A stretch of DNA of 64,000 bases from Mycobacterium lepraemurium (GTDB taxonomy: Bacteria; Actinomycetota; Actinomycetes; Mycobacteriales; Mycobacteriaceae): assembly GCA_002291465.1 (NCBI GenBank), contig CP021238.1, forward strand, positions 2,790,001-2,854,000. Reading direction: 5' to 3'. Position 1 is the stretch's first letter; each line of letters starts with the position of its first letter. Below, piece after piece: positions 28,124-36,986 of this stretch. A program made the translations under genes and the position numbers. A model generated the notes under the pieces. It saw only the letters and a list, made by a program, of their open reading frames with translations, searched no databases and had not been told where the DNA came from.

Positions 28124-29136
28124 TATCCTTCCTTTCGCGGTGCGCGCGCCAAAGCAAGCCCACGAAGGTGGGCTGAGGCTGTTGGTTGAATGCCTGCTTC
28201 GGGACGTGCCGTCTGGGTCAGGCACGACAGCGACGGGCCAGGTCTGCCGGCGGGCTTCACCCACCGGTCACGGGCGGGCTGTCGCCGTCCGTGCCGCTGC
28301 TCACAAGCGGGTCCGTGGATTCAATTTTCGATTACTCTTCCGTAACCCGTTGCGGGCTAACACGGACCGTAGAAGACGCCGCTGCATTCGTCATCTTCGG
28401 AAACTGGATATCTCGTTTAGGTAACGAGCCGATCACGCCGCGATAGCACGGGCATTTTTGCAGGTCGTGCAGGTATTTTCGGTGGGCGCTCGCGGATTGC
28501 CCGGACAAACAAATGGTGAGCCGAATCACGCGTATTTTGTGAGCTGGCGCACCATCGTTTGCCGGGTCCACAGCACCATCCGGTGGTGCTTCAACGCATT
28601 CGACCCCCACCGATGGGGGTTCGGGAGGATAACGCAGAGGGCGCCGCAGCAGCGCGTGCCGCGCCGAGTAGCAGCACATCGTGCACCTGTACGACGAGTG
28701 GCGTTGCTCTGCATGGTTTTTCGTAACACAAATTGTCCACCCGTACCGGTGGCACCGATGCCTCGGTCCGTCGTCATCGTATTGTCAACGCCCGCAATAG
28801 ATTTAACTAAATAGGCAGTGCTGCGGCGTCTTTCGTAGGCACCACGCGATACCCACCGTGCACACCGGGGTCGCGGGAATTCACCGATTCGAATTTGCCA
28901 CACCCGACGGCGTCATGGGTGGGCGGCCCGCTTGCAAAACCGCGGGACGCCGGCACCGATTCCGATACGTGCATTCAAATCACCGCTGCGGCAACAGATC
29001 ACGATGGGACGCTGGTATGGACGGGCTAGACCGATTCGAAAGGGAACAATAACGCCGCATTCGCTTGCGCCATCCCATTGATGCCAGCCACGAATTCGGC
29101 GGTAGAGGGGGATTCGCTGAATTCGCCGGCAGATTC
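28124..29136. other. About 1 kb without a recognisable gene
   Basis: Several open frames of 60-125 codons exist on both strands (for example minus 28332-28679 and 28526-28903), but their products are Cys/Arg-rich, match nothing I recognise, and lack convincing ribosome-binding sites. The DNA is visibly less GC-rich than its surroundings. The part next to 28124 must hold the rpfE promoter and leader. A pair of tandem hairpins at 28572-28620 is listed separately. In M. tuberculosis two small hypothetical genes (Rv2451, Rv2452c) are annotated at this place; I cannot confirm counterparts. Confidence 0.5.
28572..28620. other. Tandem stem-loops, possible structured RNA
   Basis: Hairpin 1 is AGCACCA (28572-28578), loop TCCGG, TGGTGCT (28584-28590). 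Hairpin 2 is ACCCCCA (28603-28609), loop CCGA, TGGGGGT (28614-28620). Both have perfect 7-bp stems and are 12 bp apart within otherwise unstructured, gene-free DNA. This could be a small RNA or a terminator pair. No family is recognised. Confidence 0.35.
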
Positions 29137-29730
29137 TCAGGCCCGCGCCTGCGCCAGGGCGCGCAGGTCGGCCTCGGTGTTGACGTTGGCCAGGAACTGC
29201 GATTCCGGCAGCACGATCTGCTGGGCGTCGGAGGCGTCGATCAGGGCTCGCATCGATCGGGCGCCGTCGGCGACCAGTCGGTCGATCCGCTCGGCCAGAT
29301 CGGTGCGGTACAGCGAGGCAAGGTAGTGACTGCGGCCGTCCCACGGCAGCACCACCTCGGCATTGGTCTCGGTGGCCAAATGCACCAGGTCGTCGATCAA
29401 TTCAGGTGACAGCAGCGGCATGTCGACGGCGCAGACGAACGCGTACCGGGCGCCCGCCTCGGCGGCGGCGCGCAGGCCCCGGCTGGTCGCCGGGAGCGGC
29501 CCCTGGCCGCGTATCTCGTCGCGAATGATGCGCGCCGTCACCTCGGGCAACCGTTGCCCCGGGGCCGCCATCACGAAGATCGGGTCGCAGCGCTGGGTGA
29601 GCACCCCGACAACGTACTCGAGGAGCGTCGCGGCCCCGCGGGGCCCCGGCAGGGTGGCCTTGTCGCGGCCCATCCGCCGCGATTCACCGCCGGCAAGCAC
29701 GATCCCTGCCAGTTGCATCGAGTCGGCCAC
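29137..29730 (-). CDS. mobA: Molybdenum cofactor guanylyltransferase-like protein
   Basis: Attaches GMP to molybdopterin to form the bis-MGD cofactor of molybdoenzymes. The 197-residue product is a GT-A nucleotidyltransferase with the GTP-binding loop [14 protein letters not shown] near residues 12-25 and the metal-binding motif VDMPLL. The GTG at 29730, one base after the korB stop, gives an N-terminus ([15 protein letters not shown]) of the length expected in mycobacteria. An upstream in-frame GTG at 29760 would overlap korB by 29 bp. Close coupling to korB puts it in the korA-korB-mobA transcript. Confidence 0.88.
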   Translation of the reverse strand: MADSMQLAGIVLAGGESRRMGRDKATLPGPRGAATLLEYVVGVLTQRCDPIFVMAAPGQRLPEVTARIIRDEIRGQGPLPATSRGLRAAAEAGARYAFVCAVDMPLLSPELIDDLVHLATETNAEVVLPWDGRSHYLASLYRTDLAERIDRLVADGARSMRALIDASDAQQIVLPESQFLANVNTEADLRALAQARA

Positions 29731-29731
29731 G

Positions 29732-30823
29732 TCAGTCGACGGTCCAGGTGTCGCGGCCACGGAGTAGCGACTGCAGCGCCGCGGAGTCGAACGCCTTGGC
29801 CGACTGGGCGGCCTGGACCTGGGCGCGCGCGGCGTCGTCGTAGGTGGGCCGGCTGATGTCGCGGAAGATGCCCAGCACGGTGTGCTCGAGGTTCTGGTCC
29901 GACAGCCGCGACAACGCGAAGGCGTATGCCGAGTTGTCGGTGTGCGCGTCGTGCACCACGATCTCGTCGACCGACACGTCGGCGGTCTTGGCGACCTCCA
30001 GGCCGAAGCCGGACTTCACCACGCAGTATTCGCCGTTGGCGCCGAACACAATTGGTTCGCTGTGCCGGACGCTGATGACCCGCTCCTCGGCGCCCTCCTT
30101 GCGCAGCACGTCGAACGAGCCGTCGTTGAAGATCGGGCAGTCCTGCAGGATCTCGACGACGGCGGCGCCCCGGTGCCCGGCCGCCGCCTGCAGCACCTCG
30201 GTCAGACCGGCCCGGTCGGAGTCCAGTGCGCGGCCGACAAAGGTCGCCTCGGCGCCCAGGGCCAACGACACCGGATTGAACGGGTGGTCCAGCGATCCCA
30301 TCGGGGTCGACTTGGTGATCTTGCCCACCTCCGACGTGGGCGAGTACTGCCCCTTGGTCAGCCCGTAGATCCGGTTGTTGAACAACAGGATCGTGATGTT
30401 GACGTTGCGGCGCAGCGCGTGGATCAGGTGGTTGCCGCCGATCGACAATGCGTCGCCGTCACCGGTGATCACCCACACCGACAGGTCCTCGCGGGCCAGC
30501 GCCAACCCGGTGGCGATGGCCGGCGCGCGGCCGTGGATGGAGTGGAAGCCGTAGGTTTCCAGGTAGTACGGGAAGCGGCTCGAGCAGCCGATGCCGCTGA
30601 TGAACACGATGTTCTCGCGGCGCAGCCCCAGGCCCGGCAGGAAGTTGCGGATGGTGTTGAGGATGACGTAGTCCCCGCAGCCCGGGCACCAGCGGACCTC
30701 CTGGTCACTGGTGAAGTCCTTGGCCTTCTGCGGCTGGTCCGTTGTGGGAACCCCGTCGTTTTTGGTCAACTTCGCGGTCAGACCGAGGTCCTTACCCGCC
30801 AAGTTGCCGACCACGTCAGTCAC
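29732..30823 (-). CDS. korB: 2-oxoglutarate:ferredoxin oxidoreductase, beta subunit
   Basis: The thiamine-diphosphate subunit of KorAB, which decarboxylates 2-oxoglutarate to succinyl-CoA and reduces ferredoxin. It provides a CoA- and ferredoxin-dependent TCA step in mycobacteria alongside the classical dehydrogenase. In 363 residues the [4Fe-4S] ligands are visible at Cys46, Cys49 (RWCPGCGDY) and Cys80 (SGIGCSSR), with a later Cys in [10 protein letters not shown]. The TPP/Mg motif is [12 protein letters not shown] (from residue 121) with NN at 149-150. It follows korA by 48 bp. Intact. Confidence 0.94.
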   Translation of the reverse strand: MTDVVGNLAGKDLGLTAKLTKNDGVPTTDQPQKAKDFTSDQEVRWCPGCGDYVILNTIRNFLPGLGLRRENIVFISGIGCSSRFPYYLETYGFHSIHGRAPAIATGLALAREDLSVWVITGDGDALSIGGNHLIHALRRNVNITILLFNNRIYGLTKGQYSPTSEVGKITKSTPMGSLDHPFNPVSLALGAEATFVGRALDSDRAGLTEVLQAAAGHRGAAVVEILQDCPIFNDGSFDVLRKEGAEERVISVRHSEPIVFGANGEYCVVKSGFGLEVAKTADVSVDEIVVHDAHTDNSAYAFALSRLSDQNLEHTVLGIFRDISRPTYDDAARAQVQAAQSAKAFDSAALQSLLRGRDTWTVD

Positions 30824-30871
30824 GAGTGCCGCTCCTTCTCATCGCTTCGCTCTGTGTTGTCACCAGTGCGC

Positions 30872-32857
30872 TCATGCACTGGCTCCAACCGTTGCCGCCG
30901 CCATCCTGGCGACCATCGTCTTGTCGTTCTCGACCTCGGCCAGCGTCCCGCCCAGCGCGGCGCGAATGATGCGACCGATCTCGTCGGCCAGGAACGCCAC
31001 GCCCTGTACCTTGCTGACCGATTGCACGTCTACCAGGTACTTGCCGCGTAGCAGCAGGGCCAGCTGCCCCAGGTTCATCTCCGGGCACACCACCTGCGGG
31101 TACCGCCGCAACACCTCGCCCAGGTTGGCCGGGAACGGGTTGAGGTAGCGCAGGTGGGCGTGCGCCACCTTGATGCCCTTGCGCCGCGCGCGCCGGCAGG
31201 CCTCACCGATCGGGCCGTAGGAGCTGCCCCACCCGATCAGCAGCAGCTCGGCGTCGCCGGTGGGGTCGTCGACCTCGAGATCGGGCACCGAGATGCCGTC
31301 GATCTTGGCCTGGCGCAACCGCACCATCAGGTCGTGGTTGACCGGCTCGTAGGAGATGTTGCCCGAGCCGTTCGCGGCTTCCAGCCCGCCGATGCGGTGC
31401 TCGAGGCCCGGCGTGCCCGGAACGGCGAATTGCCGGGCCAGCGTCTCGGGGTCGCGGGCGTAGGGCTGGAACGGTTCGTCCGGCTTGGCGAAGGCGTGCG
31501 TGATGCGCGGCAGAGTGCTGACGTCCGGAATGCGCCACGGCTCTGATCCGTTGGCGATCGCGCCGTCGGACAACACGATCACCGGGGTGTGGTACGACAC
31601 CGCGATGCGCGCCGCCTCCCGCGCGGTTTCGAAGCAGTCCGACGGCGAGCGCGGCGCCAGCACCGCGACCGGCGACTCGCCGTTGCGGCCGAACAACGCC
31701 TGCAGCAGGTCGGCCTGCTCGGTCTTGGTGGGCAGCCCGGTCGACGGCCCGCCGCGCTGCACGTCGACGACGAGCAGGGGCAGTTCGGTCATCACGGCCA
31801 GCCCGAGCGCTTCGGACTTCAGCGAGATGCCCGGCCCGGACGTGGTGGTGACGCCCAGCGCGCCGCCGTAGGAGGCGCCGATCGCGGCGCAGATCCCGCC
31901 GATCTCGTCCTCGGCCTGGAAGGTGATGACGTTGAAGTTCTTGTGCTTGGACAGCTCGTGCAGGATGTCGGAGGCCGGCGTAATCGGGTAGCTGCCCAGC
32001 ACGACCGGAATGTCGGCCATCTGACCGGCCGCGACGATGCCGTAGGCCAGCGTAGTGTTGCCGGAGATCTGCCGGTATTCACCGGCCGGCAGCGTCGCGC
32101 GGGAAACCTCGTACGTAGCGCCGAACGCCTCGGTCGTCTCGCCGTAGTTCCAGCCGGCCTTGAGCGCCAGCACGTTGGTCTCGGCGACCTCAGGCTTGCG
32201 GGCGAACTTCCCCCGGATGAACTTCTCGCTGGTTTCGATCGGCCGCCCATACATCCACGACAACAGACCGAGCGCGAACATGTTCTTGGCTCGCTGGCCG
32301 TCCTTCTTCGACGCGCCGATGGATTCGACGGCACCGAGCGTCAGCGTGGTCATCGCGACGGAATGCACCACGTAGTCGGACAACTCGTCCGTCTCCAGCG
32401 GGTTGGTGACGTAACCCACCTTGGTCAGGTTGCGCTTGGTGAACTCGTCGGAGTTCGCGATCACCATGCCGCCGCGGGGCAGGTCGCCGATATTGGCCTT
32501 CAGCGCAGCGGGATTCATCGCGACGAGGACATCGGGCCGGTCGCCGGCGGTCAGGATGTCGTAGTCGGCGATCTGAATCTGGAACGACGAGACACCGGGC
32601 AGAGTGCCTGCGGGCGCGCGGATCTCGGCGGGGTAGTTCGGCTGGGTCGCCAGGTCGTTGCCGAAAAGCGCTGCCTCGGAGGTGAACCGGTCGCCGGTGA
32701 GCTGCATGCCGTCACCGGAGTCACCGGCGAAGCGGATGACGACCTGTTCCAGGCTCTGACGGCTAGATCCGTTGGGGGAAGCCCCATTCTGTGAGTCTGA
32801 TCCGGCTCCGCTGCCGTTCGGATCCACGTCGTTGCCCTCCATTTGCGCACCGGACAC
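30872..32857 (-). CDS. korA: 2-oxoglutarate:ferredoxin oxidoreductase, alpha subunit
   Basis: A fused gamma-alpha subunit of 661 residues. The N-terminal gamma domain (about 35-225, VIRFAGDSGDGMQLTGDRF) is followed by the alpha domain, which binds substrate and the TPP pyrimidine region (NTTLAYGIVAAGQMADIPVVLGSYPITPAS, then FQAEDEIGGICAAIGASYGGALGVTTTSGPG). The catalytic cofactor site is formed with KorB. The first 30 residues are a polar, Gly/Ser/Asn-rich extension. It is the first gene of the korA-korB-mobA transcript. The promoter must lie in the 255-bp gap towards clpX. Confidence 0.94.
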   Translation of the reverse strand: MSGAQMEGNDVDPNGSGAGSDSQNGASPNGSSRQSLEQVVIRFAGDSGDGMQLTGDRFTSEAALFGNDLATQPNYPAEIRAPAGTLPGVSSFQIQIADYDILTAGDRPDVLVAMNPAALKANIGDLPRGGMVIANSDEFTKRNLTKVGYVTNPLETDELSDYVVHSVAMTTLTLGAVESIGASKKDGQRAKNMFALGLLSWMYGRPIETSEKFIRGKFARKPEVAETNVLALKAGWNYGETTEAFGATYEVSRATLPAGEYRQISGNTTLAYGIVAAGQMADIPVVLGSYPITPASDILHELSKHKNFNVITFQAEDEIGGICAAIGASYGGALGVTTTSGPGISLKSEALGLAVMTELPLLVVDVQRGGPSTGLPTKTEQADLLQALFGRNGESPVAVLAPRSPSDCFETAREAARIAVSYHTPVIVLSDGAIANGSEPWRIPDVSTLPRITHAFAKPDEPFQPYARDPETLARQFAVPGTPGLEHRIGGLEAANGSGNISYEPVNHDLMVRLRQAKIDGISVPDLEVDDPTGDAELLLIGWGSSYGPIGEACRRARRKGIKVAHAHLRYLNPFPANLGEVLRRYPQVVCPEMNLGQLALLLRGKYLVDVQSVSKVQGVAFLADEIGRIIRAALGGTLAEVENDKTMVARMAAATVGASA

Positions 32858-33007
32858 ACAGTTCGCGCAGCTTCAGATTACGCGCCGGCGAAGTGAGTCG
32901 CCGGCCATCACGGTTTTATGTCACTGGCGGTACCAATTATGGCACTCATTTCGCGCGTACATGGTCACCTGATACCCGCCACACGCGGGCGTTAACTCAC
33001 CAAAAGA

Positions 33008-33035
33008 CCAAGTCGGCGTGGTGGCGCCGACTTGG
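33008..33035 (-). terminator. Intrinsic terminator downstream of clpX
   Basis: CCAAGTCGGCG (33008-33018) and CGCCGACTTGG (33025-33035) form a perfect 11-bp stem with a 6-nt loop. Read on the minus strand, in the direction of clpX, the stem is followed by TCTTTTGG, a short T-rich tail. It lies about 77 bp after the clpX stop (33113). The rest of the 32858-33112 gap holds the korA promoter region and no gene. Confidence 0.7.
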
Positions 33036-33112
33036 ACCGCACCAAACTGTGTTATTGGTCACGTCGTGAGCGTTAACCGCCGCGCTTAGCCGCGGCAGGG
33101 GCGCGCGTCGCG

Positions 33113-34393
33113 TCAGGCGCTCTTGTCGCGACGCTCGGTGCGCGACGGCTTGCCCGGCACGATCGTCGGCAACACGTTGTCCTGCACGGTCTCCTTGGTC
33201 ACCACGACCTTGGCGACGTCGTCGCGGCTCGGGATATCGTACATCACCGGCAGCAGCACTTCTTCCATGATCGCGCGCAGGCCGCGGGCCCCGGTGCCGC
33301 GGTGGATGGCCTGATCGGCGATCGCCTCCAGCGCGTCGTCGGTGAACTCCAGCTCCACGCCGTCCATCTCGAACAGCCGGGTGTACTGCTTGACCAGAGC
33401 ATTCTTCGGCTCGGACAGGATCTTGACCAGCGACTCGCGGTCCAGGTTGGTGACCGAGGCGACCACGGGCAACCGGCCGATGAACTCGGGGATCAGACCG
33501 AACTTGATCAGGTCCTCGGGCATGACCTCGGCGAAGTGATCGGTGGTGTCGATCTCGGCCTTGGAGCGCACCTCGGCGCCAAAACCCAGGCCCCGCTTGC
33601 CGACGCGCTCGTAGATGATCTTCTCCAGCCCGGCGAAGGCGCCCGCCACGATGAACAACACGTTGGTGGTGTCGATCTGGATGAACTCCTGGTGGGGGTG
33701 CTTGCGGCCGCCCTGCGGCGGCACCGACGCCTGGGTGCCCTCCAGGATCTTCAGGAGGGCCTGCTGCACACCCTCCCCAGACACGTCGCGGGTGATCGAC
33801 GGGTTCTCGCTCTTGCGCGCGATCTTGTCCACCTCGTCGATGTAGATGATGCCGGTCTCGGCGCGCTTGACGTCGTAGTCGGCGGCCTGGATCAGCTTCA
33901 GCAAGATGTTCTCCACGTCCTCACCGACGTATCCGGCCTCAGTGAGCGCGGTGGCGTCGGCGATGGCGAACGGCACGTTGAGCATCTTGGCCAGCGTCTG
34001 GGCCAGGTAGGTCTTGCCGCATCCGGTCGGCCCCAGCATCAAGATGTTGGACTTGGTCAGCTCGACCGGTTCGTGGCGCGAGTCGCGGCCCTTCTCGCCG
34101 GCCTGGATGCGCTTGTAGTGGTTGTAGACCGCCACGGCCAGCATCCGCTTGGCGGTGTCCTGCCCGATGACGTATCCCTCGAGGAACTCCCGGATCTCGA
34201 TCGGCTTGGGCAGCTCGTCGAGCTTGACGTCGTCGGCGTCGGCGAGCTCCTCTTCGATGATCTCGTTGCAGAGGTCGATGCACTCATCGCAGATGTACAC
34301 GCCGGGGCCAGCAATGAGTTTCTTGACCTGTTTCTGGCTCTTTCCGCAGAACGAGCACTTCAGCAGGTCACCGCCGTCTCCGATGCGCGCCAT
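33113..34393 (-). CDS. clpX: ATP-dependent Clp protease ATP-binding subunit ClpX
   Basis: An AAA+ unfoldase that feeds substrates to ClpP1P2. In 426 residues it shows the N-terminal zinc domain (Cys13, Cys16, Cys35, Cys38), Walker A GPTGCGKT (121-128), Walker [11 protein letters not shown] (181-190) and the pore/IGF-type loops of the family. It is transcribed alone, divergent from mmuM across a 296-bp gap, with a terminator behind it. Essential in mycobacteria, and intact here. Confidence 0.96.
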   Translation of the reverse strand: MARIGDGGDLLKCSFCGKSQKQVKKLIAGPGVYICDECIDLCNEIIEEELADADDVKLDELPKPIEIREFLEGYVIGQDTAKRMLAVAVYNHYKRIQAGEKGRDSRHEPVELTKSNILMLGPTGCGKTYLAQTLAKMLNVPFAIADATALTEAGYVGEDVENILLKLIQAADYDVKRAETGIIYIDEVDKIARKSENPSITRDVSGEGVQQALLKILEGTQASVPPQGGRKHPHQEFIQIDTTNVLFIVAGAFAGLEKIIYERVGKRGLGFGAEVRSKAEIDTTDHFAEVMPEDLIKFGLIPEFIGRLPVVASVTNLDRESLVKILSEPKNALVKQYTRLFEMDGVELEFTDDALEAIADQAIHRGTGARGLRAIMEEVLLPVMYDIPSRDDVAKVVVTKETVQDNVLPTIVPGKPSRTERRDKSA

Positions 34394-34689
34394 GGTGCTG
34401 AGGGCCTACTTCCTGTTCGCCGTTGGTCTTGCCTGTCCCGCATGCATTCACCGACGCTACCCGCTTGATCGGGCCCGCCGCGACCATAAACGCCGAATCG
34501 CGCTCATGGTATTTGCGGGGGTTCGTGCCTCTTTCCGTATGGATGAAACATATAGCCACACGGTGCCCGTGACTCGCGATAGACGCGCTTTGCGTGTCTT
34601 TTGGCGTGTCGCGGTCGTGATGCGACCGAGGCCGGCGGCCGGCTCGAGGCGCGGGCGAACCCCCCACGAAATCACCCTACAGTGGCCAG
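34394..34689. other. Divergent promoter region clpX / mmuM, no gene seen
   Basis: About 296 bp between the clpX ATG and the mmuM GTG. It contains a locally AT-rich patch, GAAACATATAGCC (34546-34558), that on the minus strand gives TATATGTTTC and could provide the clpX -10 element. No strong dyad or other operator is recognised, and open frames here are short and unconvincing. Confidence 0.35.
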
Positions 34690-35613
34690 GTGGGTTCAGC
34701 CCGGGGCTTTACCTGGCCCAGCGATCCCGTGCTGCTCGACGGCGGCCTGGCCACCGAGCTGGAAGCGCGCGGTCACGACCTCTCCGACCCGTTGTGGTCG
34801 GCGCGGCTGCTGGCCGACGCCCCACAGGAGATCGTCGCGGTGCACGCCGCCTACTTCCGCGCCGGGGCGATGATCGCGACGACGGCCAGCTACCAGGCGT
34901 CCTTCGAGGGCTTCGCGGCCCGCGGAATCAGCCGTTCCGACACCGCCGGATTGCTTCGGCGCAGTGTCGAACTCGCCAAGGCTGCGCGGGATGAGGCAGG
35001 TGTTGCGGGCCACGTGGCCGCGTCGGTGGGCCCGTACGGCGCCGCACTTGCGGACGGCTCCGAATACCGTGGCCGCTACGGGCTCAGCGTGGGGCAGCTG
35101 GAGGACTGGCACCGGCCGCGGCTGGAGGTGTTGGCCGACACCGACGCGGACGTCTTGGCAGTGGAAACCATCCCCGACGTCGACGAGGCCGAGGCGCTGG
35201 TGAATCTAGTGCGCTCGCTCGGTGTGCCGGCGTGGCTGAGCTACACCATTGACGGCGCCCACACCCGGGCGGGTCAGCCGCTAGCCGACGCTTTCGCGGT
35301 GGCGGCAGGGGTGCCCGAGATTGTCGGTGTCGGCGTCAATTGCTGCGCGCCGGATGATGTGCTTCCGGCGATCGAGATCCCCGCGGTGATCGGCAAGCCG
35401 GTGATCGTCTACCCGAACAGCGGGGAACACTGGGATGCCTTGCGGCGCAACTGGACCGGGCCGTCGCGGTTTTCCGCGCCGCTGGCCGCGCAGTGGCTGG
35501 CTGCGGGAGCACGTATCGTCGGCGGATGCTGCCGGGTGCGGCCCACCGACATCGCGGCCGTTCGCCGAGCGTGCAGTGACGGCGAAAATTCCCGCGCCAA
35601 AAAATCGCCCTGA
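34690..35613 (+). CDS. mmuM: Homocysteine S-methyltransferase
   Basis: Transfers a methyl group from S-methylmethionine (or SAM) to homocysteine, giving methionine. It has 307 residues and a TIM barrel with the zinc-binding cysteines in GVNCCAPDD (Cys218) and IVGGCCRVRPTD (Cys280, Cys281). The start used is the GTG at 34690; homology begins near VLLDGGLATELEARGHDL at residue 14. The natural C-terminus seems to be replaced: after PTDIAA the last 17 codons (VRRACSDGENSRAKKSP) and the stop come from palindromic repeat copy B. The catalytic core is complete. Confidence 0.92.
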   Translation: MGSARGFTWPSDPVLLDGGLATELEARGHDLSDPLWSARLLADAPQEIVAVHAAYFRAGAMIATTASYQASFEGFAARGISRSDTAGLLRRSVELAKAARDEAGVAGHVAASVGPYGAALADGSEYRGRYGLSVGQLEDWHRPRLEVLADTDADVLAVETIPDVDEAEALVNLVRSLGVPAWLSYTIDGAHTRAGQPLADAFAVAAGVPEIVGVGVNCCAPDDVLPAIEIPAVIGKPVIVYPNSGEHWDALRRNWTGPSRFSAPLAAQWLAAGARIVGGCCRVRPTDIAAVRRACSDGENSRAKKSP

Positions 35614-35627
35614 GTGCACGTTCGGCG
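35561..35627. repeat. Palindromic repeat element, copy B
   Basis: Shares TTCGCCGAGCGTGCAG and TGAGTGCACG with copy A at 17401-17466. The outer arms CGCCGAGCGTGCA and TGCACGTTCGGCG pair over 13 positions with one G-T wobble. It sits between convergent mmuM and clpP2 and covers the last mmuM codons and its TGA (35611-35613). It may serve as a two-way terminator. Confidence 0.65.
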
Positions 35628-35634
35628 CAGCGAG

Positions 35635-36270
35635 TTAGGGCGTCTGCGCCGAAAGCTTGCGATACTCCAGCACGGTGTCGATGATCCCGTAGTCCTTGGC
35701 CTCTTCGGCGGTCAGGATCTTGTCCCGGTCGGTGTCCTTGCGGATGGTCGCGGCATCCTTGCCGGTGTGACGGGCCAGGGTGGTCTCCATCAGGGTGCGC
35801 ATCCGCTCGATCTCGGCGGCCTGGATCTCCAGGTCGGAGAACTGCCCCTGGATCACGCCCTGCAGGGACGGCTGGTGGATCAGCACCCGCGCGTTGGGCA
35901 GCGCCATCCGCTTGCCCGGGGTGCCGGCGGCCAGCAGCACCGCCGCCGCCGAGGCGGCCTGCCCCAGGCACACCGTCTGAATGTCGGCGCGCACGTACTG
36001 CATGGTGTCGTAAATGGCCATCAGCGAGGTGAATCCGCCGCCGGGCGAGTTGATGTACATGGTGATGTCGCGGTCTGGGTCCAGCGACTCCAGCACCAGC
36101 AGCTGCGCCATGATGTCGTTCGCCGACGCGTCGTCCACCTGGACGCCGAGGAAGATGATGCGCTCCTCGAACAGCTTGTTGTACGGGTTGGATTCCTTGA
36201 TCCCGAAGCTGGAGTGCTCGATGAACGACGGCAGGATGTAGCGCGCCTGGGGCTGGATCTGAGGGTTCAC
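35635..36270 (-). CDS. clpP2: ATP-dependent Clp protease proteolytic subunit ClpP2
   Basis: One of the two rings of the mycobacterial ClpP1P2 peptidase. It has 211 residues with catalytic triad Ser107 (LGQAASAAA), His132 (VLIHQPS) and Asp183 (DTDRDKIL), offset by three from the M. tuberculosis numbering. It has an N-terminal propeptide-like stretch. The GTG at 36270 overlaps the clpP1 stop as GTGA, which couples translation so that both rings are made together. Essential and intact. Confidence 0.95.
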   Translation of the reverse strand: MNPQIQPQARYILPSFIEHSSFGIKESNPYNKLFEERIIFLGVQVDDASANDIMAQLLVLESLDPDRDITMYINSPGGGFTSLMAIYDTMQYVRADIQTVCLGQAASAAAVLLAAGTPGKRMALPNARVLIHQPSLQGVIQGQFSDLEIQAAEIERMRTLMETTLARHTGKDAATIRKDTDRDKILTAEEAKDYGIIDTVLEYRKLSAQTP

Positions 36271-36866
36271 TGTGCTTCTCCGTTGGTGATGGTGGCGGCG
36301 CGGGTGATGATGTGGTCGACGAACCCGTACTCGAGGGCTTCCTGGGCGGTGAACCAGCGGTCGCGGTCGGAGTCGGCCTCGATGCGTTCGATCGACTGTC
36401 CGGTGAATTCGGCGTTGAGCCGGAACATCTCCTTTTTGATGACGTGGAACTGCTCGGCCTGGATGGCGATGTCGGCCGCGCTGCCGGTGACCCCGCCGAG
36501 CGGCTGGTGCATCAGGATGCGGGCGTGCGGCAGCGCGTAGCGCTTGCCCTTGGTGCCCGCCGCCAACAAGAACTCGCCCATCGAGGCGGCCATGCCCATC
36601 GCGTAGGTGGCGATGTCGCAGGGCGCCAGCACCATGGTGTCGTAGATGGCCATGCCGGCGCTGATCGAACCGCCCGGGGAGTTGATGTAGAGCGAGATGT
36701 CCTTTGTGGGGTCTTCGGCGGCGAGCAGCAGGATCTGCGCGCACAGCCTGTTGGCGACGTCGTCGTTGACCTCCGAACCCAGGAAGATGATGCGCTCAGA
36801 CAGCAAGCGCTCATAGACCGAGTCCGTGAGGTTGAGACCCTGCGAGGGCGAACGCATGTCAGACAC
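36267..36866 (-). CDS. clpP1: ATP-dependent Clp protease proteolytic subunit ClpP1
   Basis: Partner ring of ClpP2, 199 residues, with triad Ser95 (GMAASMG), His120 (ILMHQPLGG) and Asp169 (SDRDRWF). It degrades substrates delivered by ClpX or ClpC1. It lies downstream of tig with a 120-bp gap that contains small stem-loops (for example CCCCG-GAAA-CGGGG, 36944-36957) and presumably its own promoter. Translationally coupled to clpP2 by a 4-bp overlap. Confidence 0.95.
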   Translation of the reverse strand: MSDMRSPSQGLNLTDSVYERLLSERIIFLGSEVNDDVANRLCAQILLLAAEDPTKDISLYINSPGGSISAGMAIYDTMVLAPCDIATYAMGMAASMGEFLLAAGTKGKRYALPHARILMHQPLGGVTGSAADIAIQAEQFHVIKKEMFRLNAEFTGQSIERIEADSDRDRWFTAQEALEYGFVDHIITRAATITNGEAQ

Positions 36867-36986
36867 GACTGGGTTACCTGCTTTCTCGAGTTCTTCTCTG
36901 CACCGACACTAACCAACCGGGCCCGCCGTTTCGCGGCCACGCACCCCGGAAACGGGGCGCGTTCGCTCACAGTGTCATCGGCAAGG

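Noticed and set aside
28251..28265. Possible c-di-AMP (ydaO-type) riboswitch in the rpfE leader, suggested by a GGTGGGTGAAGCC reading on the minus strand
   Set aside because: The other conserved blocks of that riboswitch are not found upstream or downstream, and in mycobacteria I know it only before rpfA.
28332..28903. Open frames on the minus strand in the rpfE-mobA gap as real genes
   Set aside because: The composition is Cys/Arg-rich and unlike the neighbours, the frames overlap each other, and no ribosome-binding site or family similarity is visible.
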